From contig CAZPOR010000005.1 in the NCBI GenBank assembly GCA_964588325.1, forward strand, positions 124,001-188,000: a stretch of 64,000 nt of DNA, written 5' to 3'. Position 1 is the first letter of the stretch, and each line of letters opens with the position of its first letter. Both the position numbers and the translations under genes were made by a program. A model generated the notes under the pieces. It saw nothing but the letters and a program-made list of their open reading frames with translations. It was not told where the DNA came from and made no database searches. Source of the stretch: Thiovibrio sp964588325 (lineage in GTDB: Bacteria > Desulfobacterota > Desulfobulbia > Desulfobulbales > Desulfurivibrionaceae). Below, piece by piece: positions 41,449 to 50,726 of this stretch.

Positions 41449-42585
41449 TCAGGCCGGCCGCGCGAGGCAATGCCAGGCCACCGTGGCCAGGCTTTCGTGG
41501 TCGATGTCGAGCGGGGCCGCCGGAGGTGGCGTAAACCAGGGTGGCGGCGGCAGACAGGCGGCCTCCCATCGCTCGATCACGAAGCCCGCCTCCTCGAAAA
41601 ATTCCGCGATGCCTTTTTTCGTAAAAAAACGCAGGTGGGTTATGCAGTGGATGCCGGCCGGCGCGTAATCCCAACGGCCTTCGAGCAGATCCGCGATCAC
41701 CGACCAATGACCGACGTTGGGGATCGAGGCGATCACTCGGCCCGAAGAGCTCAGCAGGCTGCGGGCTTTTTCCAACATCGCCTGGGGATCGACGACGTGT
41801 TCAAGGACATCAAGAAAGGTGATGCAATCAAAAACTTCATCGATCTCGAGGGAGAGGAAATCGCCCTGCCGGACGCGGGCCACCTTTCCTTGGGCAAGGG
41901 AGCAGGCTCTCGGCGACAGTTCGATGAGCACGGTGCGACAACCGGGGCGCCTTTCGCCGACCGCCTGCAGGAAGCAGCCGGAACCGCCGCCGACATCGAG
42001 AATCGAGGTGCAACCGTCTGGCATGAGTGCGAGCATCTCCTCACGGCGATGCGTCCGGTACCCGGAAAAATCATGTACCCACGCATCCGCGATGCGTGGA
42101 GCGTCGCGCCAGCGGCCATCCGCGAGCGCCGCCAGAGACGCCAGCATCGCCAGAGGAGGATGTCCGCTGCCCGATGACGTGCGATCTGCGCTGGCTCGAC
42201 AGGCAGCAGCGAAACGCTCGAACCCGCGCAGGGTGAGGTAGTCTGCCTGCCCGCAGCAAGTCGTGACGTCGCAGGCAGCGGCACAGGGGGAACCTTTGTC
42301 GAGCGCTGCCGTCAAAGCCTCCAGGCTGCCTGGCGCAGGGAGCACCTGGTCATGGGCGACAAGCAACACTTTCGTCTCAGGTGGCAAGCCTAGGCGGACT
42401 CCTTCTTGGCAAGCAGCCTGGACGACTCCAGCCATCGAATCGACCGGGAAAAGCCATCTCTGGGCGGGAAATCGCAACAGAATACGTGACAACAGAAGTC
42501 GAGCCCTGTCGGCTTCTTTGTCTTCTGCCGATATTCCTTGCGGTTTCCCGATGGCGACGGCACTGATATGGCTTGACTGGATCAT
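41449..42585 (-). CDS. SAM methyltransferase (Methyltransf_23) with extra N-terminal domain
   Basis: The C-terminal 210 residues of this 378-residue protein form a Methyltransf_23 domain: SAM motif TSILDVGGGSGCFLQAVGER near 195, then DCITFLDVLEHVVDP and SIPNVGHWSVIADLLEGRWD. The first 160 residues resemble a nucleotide-sugar fold fragment (AHDQVLPAPGSLEALTAAL), possibly a decayed or non-catalytic GT2-like domain. Such fusions often methylate terminal sugars in glycan capping. The start overlaps the upstream stop by four bases. Confidence 0.82.
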   Translation of the reverse strand: MIQSSHISAVAIGKPQGISAEDKEADRARLLLSRILLRFPAQRWLFPVDSMAGVVQAACQEGVRLGLPPETKVLLVAHDQVLPAPGSLEALTAALDKGSPCAAACDVTTCCGQADYLTLRGFERFAAACRASADRTSSGSGHPPLAMLASLAALADGRWRDAPRIADAWVHDFSGYRTHRREEMLALMPDGCTSILDVGGGSGCFLQAVGERRPGCRTVLIELSPRACSLAQGKVARVRQGDFLSLEIDEVFDCITFLDVLEHVVDPQAMLEKARSLLSSSGRVIASIPNVGHWSVIADLLEGRWDYAPAGIHCITHLRFFTKKGIAEFFEEAGFVIERWEAACLPPPPWFTPPPAAPLDIDHESLATVAWHCLARPA

Positions 42586-43532
42586 AACCTGTGACTATCC
42601 GGTAGCAGATCCGCCGCCCACCAGCTTTCGGGGCGGGCGCGCACCTGTGATTCAAGAAAGGCCAGGGCGGCGCGGCAGGCGAAATCAGCATCGCCATCGG
42701 ATCCGAGCGGTGGGCTGATTTCGAGCCGGTAGCCCGATTTCTCCCTGAGGCAAACGAAGGCCGCCACCGTAGCACCGGTTTTGCGTGCCAGGCGCAATGC
42801 GCCGCCGGCAAAGACCCTGCGTTGGCCGAGAAAATCGGCTATCAGGGCGCCCTTCTGGACGTGGGTGAAGGAGGCATCGGCGAGCAGAACGATGCATTCT
42901 CCTTGCTGGAGTCGCCGATAGAAGTCCTTCAGATTCCCTTCCTTATGCACCGCAGCGCCGCCACTCAAACAGGAGGCGATGCCGGCATATTTGTCCCGGA
43001 AATATCTTTGAACCGAGCGCGGCACGCGCGGATCTTCAACGACATCCGAGGTCATCAAACAAATCTTGAGCCCAGCCCGCCCCAAGGCGGCGACACCCCA
43101 AAGCGCAGCGTCAAAATGAAAAGTCAGCAACACCACTCCGCAACCGTTGGCGATGGCGGACTGCATGGACCCCAAGCCCTCTATCCTCACCGGCAACTCC
43201 GGCTTTATTCCTCGCGCCAGCCAATGGCCCTCCAACTCTTCCTGGGTCGCGCACATGAAGCGCCCGACAACCCGACGCTCGATTTGGCGGGCAGTGCAAG
43301 TCGGATCGATTTCCGCGTGGGCCAGGCGAGTTTTGCGCACAATGAAATGCAGACGCAAGGCCACGCTGCGCCACTCGCAATCGAGCCGGGCCATGCAGCG
43401 ACCCCACAGCCGTGCGCAGGCCAAGCCCAGGCGGGCCGGCAAACGGGCGAGCACCGGATAAACGAGACGAAAACCCGCCTCCAGTAGCAGTCGTTGCACC
43501 AGCCAATGCAGGCGCGAAATAACGGTGCTCAC
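42582..43532 (-). CDS. LpxL/HtrB-like lysophospholipid acyltransferase
   Basis: This protein of about 316 residues resembles lipid A acyltransferases, with a hydrophobic N-terminal anchor and the block VVLLTFHFDAALWGVAALGR where the catalytic HX4(D/E) motif belongs. Here the residue five after His is Leu, so the usual acid is missing or displaced to Asp at +2. LADASFTHVQKGALIADFLG also fits the family. It sits inside the glycan operon, so it may acylate a sugar or lipid carrier rather than lipid A. A GTG at 43532 overlaps the previous stop as GTGA; another GTG at 43559 is possible. Confidence 0.75.
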   Translation of the reverse strand: MSTVISRLHWLVQRLLLEAGFRLVYPVLARLPARLGLACARLWGRCMARLDCEWRSVALRLHFIVRKTRLAHAEIDPTCTARQIERRVVGRFMCATQEELEGHWLARGIKPELPVRIEGLGSMQSAIANGCGVVLLTFHFDAALWGVAALGRAGLKICLMTSDVVEDPRVPRSVQRYFRDKYAGIASCLSGGAAVHKEGNLKDFYRRLQQGECIVLLADASFTHVQKGALIADFLGQRRVFAGGALRLARKTGATVAAFVCLREKSGYRLEISPPLGSDGDADFACRAALAFLESQVRARPESWWAADLLPDSHRL

Positions 43533-44533
43533 AAAAAATCCGTGTCCCCGGAAAGCCACCAGCCTTTGCTAGCCAATGAATCGTCCGGGCAGCAGGAGGC
43601 CTGGGCCAGCGCCAAGTGCGATGCCGTGCCCGCAGGCTGCGCACCGGTGGCCAACAAATCCGCTTGGGCGGCTGCACTGGCCCAGGTTTCGACCTCGGCG
43701 ACGCCGACCTCTGCGGCGACGCGACGCACGGCGGCGGCGGCGGCGGGCAGCGCCGCACGCGGACCGACGAAGTCGAGCCAGCGCAAAACACTGTTCCCCT
43801 CATCACGAACGATGACCACAGCACAGGGACCGAACCAACGACGAGAAATCAGTAGGAAACGGTGCCTCATACCCGGACGCGCCACGAACCGGGCGCGCAC
43901 ATGGGTCGCGTTGCGCATTCCGAGGATGTGCTTTTCACCTTCCTGCTCCATCTTGCGCCAGACTAATGCAATAATACGGTCGAAATCCGGTGCCGAGGAC
44001 GCCACGTTTGTCATTTTCCAGCCCCACGGCAAACGTGCTGAGTCAGGCGACCAGACAAGCCGTTGGATCGTTCCGACCTTGACGAAAAGACCGAGGATTT
44101 CAATCAGCCGCATGGCTCTTTCGTGGGTAAAGCCAAAAGCCAAGGCATATGGCCTGCCGACGCCAACCCATCTGGCGAAAAAAGCGGAGCAGACCTGATA
44201 CAGCGGCCCACGGCGAGTAAGCTCGCCTCGGGCTTCCGGCGCCACCATCATGTCGCCGATTTGTAAGGCCGCGATCTGCTTTCCGCACCAATTGATCAGA
44301 CGTGGAAAACCAGCGAAATGAGCGACCAGCCGACCAGTTTCCTCCCACAACCCATACGCTTTTCCATTGAGGCCTTTCACGCCATATTTCCATTCGTACC
44401 ATGTGGCAGGAGGCATCTCACCGAAGACGCGTACGAACAAATCAAGCACCGCAACCCTGTCTTGAGCGACGACTTCCCGCAGCAAAAAACGGCGGTCTCC
44501 GATGCGGCATTCGCGCGGTGAAAATTCCGTCAT
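43529..44533 (-). CDS. GNAT-family N-acetyltransferase
   Basis: This 334-residue protein has an N-terminal GNAT-like region (FLLREVVAQDRVAVLDLFVR; AHFAGFPRLINWCGKQIAAL; IGDMMVAPEARG), where the last block fits the acetyl-CoA-binding motif A. The C-terminal 150 residues are divergent and may form a second, degenerate GNAT fold. It probably N-acylates an amino sugar for the glycan. ATG 44533 overlaps the wzt stop by four bases. It pairs with the acyltransferase immediately downstream. Confidence 0.75.
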   Translation of the reverse strand: MTEFSPRECRIGDRRFLLREVVAQDRVAVLDLFVRVFGEMPPATWYEWKYGVKGLNGKAYGLWEETGRLVAHFAGFPRLINWCGKQIAALQIGDMMVAPEARGELTRRGPLYQVCSAFFARWVGVGRPYALAFGFTHERAMRLIEILGLFVKVGTIQRLVWSPDSARLPWGWKMTNVASSAPDFDRIIALVWRKMEQEGEKHILGMRNATHVRARFVARPGMRHRFLLISRRWFGPCAVVIVRDEGNSVLRWLDFVGPRAALPAAAAAVRRVAAEVGVAEVETWASAAAQADLLATGAQPAGTASHLALAQASCCPDDSLASKGWWLSGDTDFL

Positions 44534-45744
44534 GCACGCAGCTCCCATTGATGGGGCAAAACGACCACGCCTTGCAGGGCGTCCTCTTGAGTCACCTCCA
44601 AGGTCAAACAGCGAGGCGCGCTGTCATAGACATGCAGGCTGCGTTCGCAGGCAAGAAAGACTGTCACGTGATAGCGCCCCTTGAGCAGGGGCATGTCCGG
44701 AAAGATCACCGTCGCGCATCCCTCGCCATCCGGCGCGCGCCTCACCGCCCCGGTCTCGCTGAAGCCGATGGCGCTGGTCACCGCCACGCCGGCGTCATTT
44801 TCCATGCCCAGCGCCACGCTCGGGCAGGGCAGGGTGGGATCGGAAGCGAATTCCACGGTGATTTCCACCGTGCTGTTGCGCGAGATTACCGTCAACCGGC
44901 GCCCTTCGATGCCGTCGCACCGAGCAGAAACGCTCAGGATGCACGCCGTGCCGGCTGCGGCGACGGAGGCAGAGAAGGGCGCGTTGTTCGCGACGGTCAG
45001 CGGATTTTCCTGGGCAAGAAAGGCGTTGTAAGCCGCCGTCACCTTCTGCGCGGAATCGAACATCCGCACCTCACCCCGATCCAGCCATAATGCCCGCTCG
45101 CACAGCGCATCGACGTGGTACATCGCATGCGAGCAAAAGAGAATCGTCGCACCGCGGTCTTTTAAGGCCATAATGCGTTCAAAGCTCTTCCTGGCAAAGG
45201 CCCCGTCGCCCACAGACAAGGCCTCGTCGATCACCAAAATATCGGGGTCGACCGAGGTGGCAACCGAAAACGCCAACCTTACGTACATGCCGCTGGAATA
45301 CGTTTTGACCGGTTGGTCAATAAAACTGCGAATCCCGGAAAAATCGATGATCTCTTCGAGCCGCGCCTCAACTTCGTCTGAACTCAAGCCCATAACCGCC
45401 GCGCTCATCACCACATTCTCGCGACCGGTGAATTCCGGGTTAAACCCAGCGCCTAGCTCAAGAAGGGCCGCCACCCGCCCATATACGTTGATCTCCCCAT
45501 GCGTGGGGTTGAGGGTGCCACAGACAAGCTGCAACAGGGTGGATTTCCCGGCTCCGTTACGACCGATAATACCTACCACATCCCCTCGGCCGATCTCAAG
45601 GGAAACATCGCGGAGAGCCCAAAATTCGCGGTAATAACGATGCCTCCCCCGCGCCAACATCTGCAACAGACGGTCCCGAGGCTTATCGTAGAGATGATAA
45701 CATTTCCCCAGATTGTTCAGGCGGATAACTGGATCAGAGGACAT
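44530..45744 (-). CDS. wzt: Polysaccharide ABC exporter ATPase (Wzt-like)
   Basis: This 404-residue protein has its ABC domain in residues 1-240: Walker A IIGRNGAGKSTLLQL near 62, Walker B DPDILVIDEAL near 170, and TYSSGMYVRLAFSVA, the TagH/Wzt form of the signature. Residues 250-404 are an immunoglobulin-like Wzt_C domain that in known systems binds the glycan's non-reducing end before export. Methyltransferases in this operon may supply that capped end. ATG 45744 overlaps wzm by 11 bases. Confidence 0.93.
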   Translation of the reverse strand: MSSDPVIRLNNLGKCYHLYDKPRDRLLQMLARGRHRYYREFWALRDVSLEIGRGDVVGIIGRNGAGKSTLLQLVCGTLNPTHGEINVYGRVAALLELGAGFNPEFTGRENVVMSAAVMGLSSDEVEARLEEIIDFSGIRSFIDQPVKTYSSGMYVRLAFSVATSVDPDILVIDEALSVGDGAFARKSFERIMALKDRGATILFCSHAMYHVDALCERALWLDRGEVRMFDSAQKVTAAYNAFLAQENPLTVANNAPFSASVAAAGTACILSVSARCDGIEGRRLTVISRNSTVEITVEFASDPTLPCPSVALGMENDAGVAVTSAIGFSETGAVRRAPDGEGCATVIFPDMPLLKGRYHVTVFLACERSLHVYDSAPRCLTLEVTQEDALQGVVVLPHQWELRA

Positions 45745-46552
45745 CGGCAAACCCTTTTCTGGTTTTCTGAAACCAGGCGAAACCGAGCCAGGCCACCAGA
45801 AAAGCAAAGGCTGTCAACAATCCCAGCCGCCCCCACGCGAGCCCAGAACCGAAGATGAGCAGGTCACGGCTCTGCTCGACAATGAAGGTCAGGGGATTGA
45901 GATGGAGAAAAAAACGATATCGCTCCGGTATGGCGGAAACCGGATAGAAGATGGGGGTGAGAAACAGCAGGATTGTGGTCATAACCCCGACCAACTGGGC
46001 CACATCCCGAAGAAAGACTCCAAGGGCGGCAAGAAACCAGGACACCCCCATGACCAACAGGCCAAGAGCCACCAAAACCAGGGGAAAAAACAACAGGGTG
46101 ACCGGGGGCACCCCAAAAACCCAAAAAGAAAAGAGCAGCCAGACAGCAAGGCTGACCAGGGCATGGAACAGTGCGGCGCCAAAGGCGACCCAGGGAAGGA
46201 TCTCCAGCGGGAACACCACCTTTTTCACATAGTTGATATTGGCCAAAATCAGCGCAGGGGCGCGGTTGACGCATTCGGAGAAGAGATTAAAAACCAGGAG
46301 GCCGGCAAAGAGGATCAGGGCGAATTCGGCCCTGGATTCATCGTTGGTCCCCCAGCGCGCCTTGAAAACCACGCTGAAGACAAAAGTATAGACCGCCAAC
46401 ATGAAAACCGGATTAAAAAACGACCAGAGTATGCCCAGAATCGAGCCCCGGTAGCGGCCTGCCACCTCCCGCACGACCAGCAACCGGATCAGGCTTCGGT
46501 TGTGCCAGAGGCTCTCGGCCATGGCCCTGGGTGATGTGGGAAATTTCTGCAT
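45734..46552 (-). CDS. wzm: Polysaccharide ABC exporter permease (Wzm-like)
   Basis: This 272-residue ABC-2 permease has about six membrane spans. The N-terminal motif VVREVAGRYRGSILGILWSF leads into helices such as VFMLAVYTFVFSVVF and LILFAGLLVFNLFSE; the YRFFLHLNPLTFIVEQSRDL segment is conserved. With Wzt it exports an undecaprenyl-linked glycan across the inner membrane. ATG 46552 is chosen over a TTG two codons earlier. Confidence 0.93.
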   Translation of the reverse strand: MQKFPTSPRAMAESLWHNRSLIRLLVVREVAGRYRGSILGILWSFFNPVFMLAVYTFVFSVVFKARWGTNDESRAEFALILFAGLLVFNLFSECVNRAPALILANINYVKKVVFPLEILPWVAFGAALFHALVSLAVWLLFSFWVFGVPPVTLLFFPLVLVALGLLVMGVSWFLAALGVFLRDVAQLVGVMTTILLFLTPIFYPVSAIPERYRFFLHLNPLTFIVEQSRDLLIFGSGLAWGRLGLLTAFAFLVAWLGFAWFQKTRKGFADVL

Positions 46553-46605
46553 CAGCAAAAGACCTCTATTTTAGTCATGACCTAAAATCAAAATTGCCCC
46601 CAACA

Positions 46606-47550
46606 TCACAGCCGGCGAAAAAGTGCCGCCGCCAGCAAACCAAGATTGCCGGCCAGGGTCTGGCGGTAGACTCCGGCCCGTTTGATGCCAAGTACCCGGG
46701 GCAGCAGCGGCTGTTTCCGGGACTTGGCCCATCTTGCCAGCACCTCCTGATTTTCCGGGGTGAGCATCCGGTTCACCTCCTGCAGTGCCCTGAGATTTTT
46801 GGCATTCCACGCCCTGAACCGTCCCTCAGTCAGCAGACGAATCCGCGCCAAGCTGGCCGACCAGCCGATATTGGCCCCCACCAGGTTTCCGCCGTGCTGC
46901 CGGTAGCGGACCGTGGAGCAAGAGTCATAGAAGACCGTGCCGCCGCAGCCCGCAACAAGCAGATAGGCCCACCAATCGTGGGTGACTATATCTACACCAC
47001 GGTTCCCTGCTTTTTGAAGCAGGGCGCGGGCGGCCTGGTTGAAGACCATGGTATTGCCGCCGCCGATACTTTGCACCAGGGCGTTGGCAAACCCGGGCGG
47101 GCGCGAAAAGAGCGGGGACAGGCCGATCTCTCGATCCGCCTCGTCGATCAGGCGAGTCCGGGAACAGTACAGGCCCGGCACGGTGCTGGGCACCGTCGCC
47201 AACCAGGCCAACGCCCGGGCAAGCTTTTCCGGCTCCCAGATGTCATCCTGGTCACAAAATGCGTAATATGCTGCGGTAACTTTCTCATTACAAACAAGAG
47301 AAAGAAAATTTGCGGCAAACCCGAGTTTGGGACCGGATTGGACAGAAAGCCTCCCTCTCCACCGGGAAGCATACTGATCAAGAATGGCGAGGGTGCCATC
47401 GCATGAACCATCGTCAGAAGCCCAAACTTTCCAACCAGAAAAAGTCTGGGCATTGATGGAATCGAGCTGCTCTGCAAGAAATCTCTCTCCATCTTTAGTG
47501 CAAAGCAAAACCGCCACTTGGGGGGGCTCCGCTCTTCTTTCCTGGGTCAT
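46606..47550 (-). CDS. Glycosyltransferase family 2 (rhamnosyltransferase-like)
   Basis: This protein of about 314 residues carries VAVLLCTKDGERFLAEQLDS, WASDDGSCDGT and the metal-site AFCDQDDIWEPEKL, with IVTHDWWAYLLVAGCGGTVF, typical of RgpF/WbbL-like rhamnosyltransferases. The last domain is helical. It is the first gene of the glycan operon. The 234 bases upstream to the tolC stop hold no other gene and probably contain the operon promoter. ATG 47550 fits the family start. Confidence 0.88.
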   Translation of the reverse strand: MTQERRAEPPQVAVLLCTKDGERFLAEQLDSINAQTFSGWKVWASDDGSCDGTLAILDQYASRWRGRLSVQSGPKLGFAANFLSLVCNEKVTAAYYAFCDQDDIWEPEKLARALAWLATVPSTVPGLYCSRTRLIDEADREIGLSPLFSRPPGFANALVQSIGGGNTMVFNQAARALLQKAGNRGVDIVTHDWWAYLLVAGCGGTVFYDSCSTVRYRQHGGNLVGANIGWSASLARIRLLTEGRFRAWNAKNLRALQEVNRMLTPENQEVLARWAKSRKQPLLPRVLGIKRAGVYRQTLAGNLGLLAAALFRRL

Positions 47551-47784
47551 GTCAACTGAACTCAATAGCACACACATGAAGGCAGAAGGCTTCAGCCTCT
47601 GCCGAGATAACATTATCTATTTTGGATGAAACACACACGCCTGTATTCTTCACACAACCCTCCCAGGAGAAACTGGAAACAAATCTTGTAGCATGGAAAC
47701 CAAGCTCTATCAAGGAAAAAACCAAAAGCCCCTTGATACCCAGCGCCCTGAAAGACCCGCCCTCATTCCAGAGAGTCATACCCT

Positions 47785-49098
47785 TCACCATCTCTGGCCT
47801 GGTTCGGGCTTCATCCCGATGGCGTAGGCAAGATCGGTCTTGGTGCGCTGCCGGTACTGCAGGGCGTCCAGGCGGGTGATTTCGGCGCGGGTCCGACGCA
47901 ATTCGGCATCCAGCAGGTCCCGCAGGGAACCGACTCCGAGCTCCAGCGCCCGTTCGGCAAATTTCCAGGCTTCGGTGGCCTGCCGCAGGGTATCGGCCGA
48001 GGCGGCAAGCCGGGCCTCGCTGTCCTGCCACTGAGAAAAGGCGGTACGAACCTCGGCGTCGATCGCCTTGGCCGTCTCCATCTGCAACTGACGCATTCTT
48101 TCCACGGTCAGCCCCTGGCGGCGCCAGGCAAAGATGTTCTTCCCTCCCTGGAACGGCTGGAAGGAAACCCGGAGAGCCACGCTGTAATAGTCGCGCTGAT
48201 CATCGGGATACCGCACATTTTCATAATCGCGCGTATAGTCGGTCCAACTGCCTTCCAGATCGACCCGGGGCAAACTCCGGGCCGCAACCTGAATCTTCTC
48301 CTGTTCTGCCACCCCGATGTTGATTGCCGCCATCTCGAGGTCTGGCCGTTCCCGGCGGGCAATTTCCAGGCACTCGTCCAGGGCGGGGACGCTCAGCGTT
48401 CCAACCTCCTCAAGGGAGCCGTCCAAGACCAATTCATCCGGGGTGGGCAGGGCCAGCCAATGGCCCATGCGGGCCTTGGCCGCGGCGAGGCTGGAACGGG
48501 CTGCATCCCGTTGCTGGATGGCGGAGGACAGCTCGACCTCCACCTCCAGCAGGCGCAGGCGGGTGGCGAGCTGTCTTTCGTACCAGGCATTGGCGAGCTC
48601 CTTCTGCCGCTCAAGGCGCGTTATCGCTGCCTCCCAGAGTTCTACAAGGGCCTGGGCCTGGAGCACACCATAGAAATCCCGGCGGATTTCCCGGATCACC
48701 TGGGCCTGGATGGAACGGAGCTGCAGCTCCTGATGCTGTAGCCCCAGATTGGACCGCTTCACCCCGGCAATCCCGGAAAAACCTGAAAACAGCGGCTGGC
48801 TGATAGTCAGGGTGGAGCTGGTGCTCCGCTGATCAAGGTAATCGGTATCCCGCTCCACAGCGGAGTTGTTGGTCAGCCTGTTTTTGCCGTAGCTCACGCC
48901 CAGGGTGGGCAGAAAATCGCCCCAGGCGGACCGCACATCCTCACGGGCCTCGCCAACTCCCAGAGCATAGGCCTTCAAGTGGGGATTTTCCGCCAGGGCA
49001 CGGGTCATGCAGGCTTGCAGGTCCAAGGGCTCCGCGGCCACCGGGGTGGCGGCAAGGGCGCAGAGCAAGAGGGCTTGGGCTATCCGTCGTCGTATCAT
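47785..49098 (-). CDS. tolC: TolC-family outer membrane channel
   Basis: This protein of about 437 residues has a signal peptide (RRRIAQALLLCALAATPVAA). The two-fold repeated helical structure of outer membrane efflux proteins follows: PLDLQACMTRALAENPHLKA, SISQPLFSGF-type strands and ARRERPDLEMAAINIGVAEQ. It forms the outer membrane exit duct of the type I system encoded upstream on the same strand. GGTGGA six bases before ATG 49098 supports this start; 49104 is possible. Gene order is ABC-HlyD-TolC. The 150-base gap from hlyD shows no recognised gene. Confidence 0.92.
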   Translation of the reverse strand: MIRRRIAQALLLCALAATPVAAEPLDLQACMTRALAENPHLKAYALGVGEAREDVRSAWGDFLPTLGVSYGKNRLTNNSAVERDTDYLDQRSTSSTLTISQPLFSGFSGIAGVKRSNLGLQHQELQLRSIQAQVIREIRRDFYGVLQAQALVELWEAAITRLERQKELANAWYERQLATRLRLLEVEVELSSAIQQRDAARSSLAAAKARMGHWLALPTPDELVLDGSLEEVGTLSVPALDECLEIARRERPDLEMAAINIGVAEQEKIQVAARSLPRVDLEGSWTDYTRDYENVRYPDDQRDYYSVALRVSFQPFQGGKNIFAWRRQGLTVERMRQLQMETAKAIDAEVRTAFSQWQDSEARLAASADTLRQATEAWKFAERALELGVGSLRDLLDAELRRTRAEITRLDALQYRQRTKTDLAYAIGMKPEPGQRW

Positions 49099-49248
49099 TA
49101 TCATTCCACCCATCTCAGGTTCGTTGCATTCGAGGATGACGCGCAGACTTCGAAAAGCCCTGCGGCAACAGGTATTCTTTGGACCTCTCCGGCCAGCTTG
49201 CGTGCCTGTGCAGCAGGCCCGTGACCGTGCGCCATTGTCGCGAGGTCA

Positions 49249-50688
49249 TCAGGTTTCCCGCAGAGCTCTGTCCATCCGCTCCTTGATCGGCTCGATCAGA
49301 TAGTCGAGCACGGTGCGCGGCTCTGTGTAGATGAACACCGTAGCCGGCATGCCGGAGGTCAGGTAGAGCTTGTTTTTCTCAAGCTCTCCTCTATCCACCG
49401 CCACATGGACCAGATAAAAGGCCATGTCGCCCCCCGGAGTTCTTTGCATCAAGCGGTCGGCGGAGACATAGACCACCTTGCCTGGAATCTTGGGGGTGGT
49501 GCGCTGATTGAAGGCCATCAGATTCACATCCGCATCCTGGCCATCATGGACCTTGGTGATATCCTGCACCTGGATCCGGCATTCAACAATGAGCCGTGAA
49601 TCTTCGGGAACAATATCGAGCAGGGGTTGACCGGGGGTGACCACGCCGCCCACGGAATGGACATTCATGGCCACCACCTCGCCGCCAATGGGCGCGGTCA
49701 CGGTGAGCCGCTGACTGGCGTCCAGCAGTGGCTGCAATTGCTGCTGCCGGTCGGACTGGCGCTGCTGGGCCTCGGAAAGCCTGGCAACCGACTCTTGCCG
49801 GTACTGGGCCTCAAGAGCGCTGATCCGTAGCAGGTATTCGGCTATTTTCTGCCGCACCTCGGCGCGGGAACCCTGAAATTGGGCGAGCTGCCCGCGATTT
49901 TCCGCCAACACCCTTTTCAGGGAAAGGATAGCGGTCTTGTCGATAAACCGTTCCGCCAGCAGCGGCTCCTTGGCCGCGAGCTCTTCCTCCAGCGCGGCGA
50001 CGATCTCCTGTTGGGCAGATAAACGCTGGCCAAGGCTCTTTGCCTGCTCTTCCAGTTGCTGAATCTGCTTGCGCAGAAGGCCCACCTGATTATCGAGTCC
50101 GGTACGGCGGGAAGAAAACACCTTGCTCTCACTTTCCAGCAACTCGGCAAATTTGCCGGAGGTCACGCCAGGGAGCGGATCCGGCCAGCGTGGCACTTTA
50201 GCCATCTCTTTTTCCGCTTCCAGGCGGGCAATCTCCAGACCGCTTGCGGCAAGCTGCAGGCGGAGCTGGTCCACCCCGGCAAGCACCCGCGAGCTTTCCA
50301 TCTCGATGAGCGGCTGCCCGGCCCTGACCTTGCTGCCGTTGGCCACCAGAATGGCGCGGACGATCCCTCCTTCAAGATGCTGCACGGTCTTGCGCTCGGT
50401 ATCGACCTTCACCTCCCCGCTGGCGATGACCGCCCCGGAAATTTCGGCCACAGCGATCCAGATCCCCCCCACCCCAAAGAACAGAGCAACAATGAGCAAG
50501 CCGATCTGGACGATTTTCCGGGTATCGGTGTATGTGACCTTAAGCTCCGGCAGAGAAGCATTTTCGTCTTGCAGGCGGGCGTAGTCCTCCTCGCTGAAAT
50601 CCTGGGGCATTATCCGTTCCCAGAAAAGGGCAAGCCTGTTTTTCATAGTCTTCAGCGCGGGCTGGATTGTGTCGGGAAGCAATTTCAT
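49249..50688 (-). CDS. Type I secretion periplasmic adaptor (HlyD/PrsE family)
   Basis: This 479-residue protein has one N-terminal membrane segment (IVQIGLLIVALFFGVGGIWI near 58). A lipoyl/barrel-sandwich half follows (GEVKVDTERKTVQHLEGGIV), then a long coiled coil (about 140-330), the second lipoyl half (LTVTAPIGGEVVAMNVHSVG) and a beta-barrel ending in the HlyD signature SGMPATVFIYTEPRTVLDYL. It links the inner membrane ABC transporter to TolC. It starts 38 bases after the ABC gene stop. Confidence 0.95.
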   Translation of the reverse strand: MKLLPDTIQPALKTMKNRLALFWERIMPQDFSEEDYARLQDENASLPELKVTYTDTRKIVQIGLLIVALFFGVGGIWIAVAEISGAVIASGEVKVDTERKTVQHLEGGIVRAILVANGSKVRAGQPLIEMESSRVLAGVDQLRLQLAASGLEIARLEAEKEMAKVPRWPDPLPGVTSGKFAELLESESKVFSSRRTGLDNQVGLLRKQIQQLEEQAKSLGQRLSAQQEIVAALEEELAAKEPLLAERFIDKTAILSLKRVLAENRGQLAQFQGSRAEVRQKIAEYLLRISALEAQYRQESVARLSEAQQRQSDRQQQLQPLLDASQRLTVTAPIGGEVVAMNVHSVGGVVTPGQPLLDIVPEDSRLIVECRIQVQDITKVHDGQDADVNLMAFNQRTTPKIPGKVVYVSADRLMQRTPGGDMAFYLVHVAVDRGELEKNKLYLTSGMPATVFIYTEPRTVLDYLIEPIKERMDRALRET

Positions 50689-50726
50689 GATAGGAGATCC
50701 TCGGGTTGGACAAGAGAAAAATGGAC

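Noticed and set aside
45713..46534. 273-codon plus-strand frame opposite wzm
   Set aside because: Lys/Gln/Gly-rich antisense of a hydrophobic permease; typical artefact.
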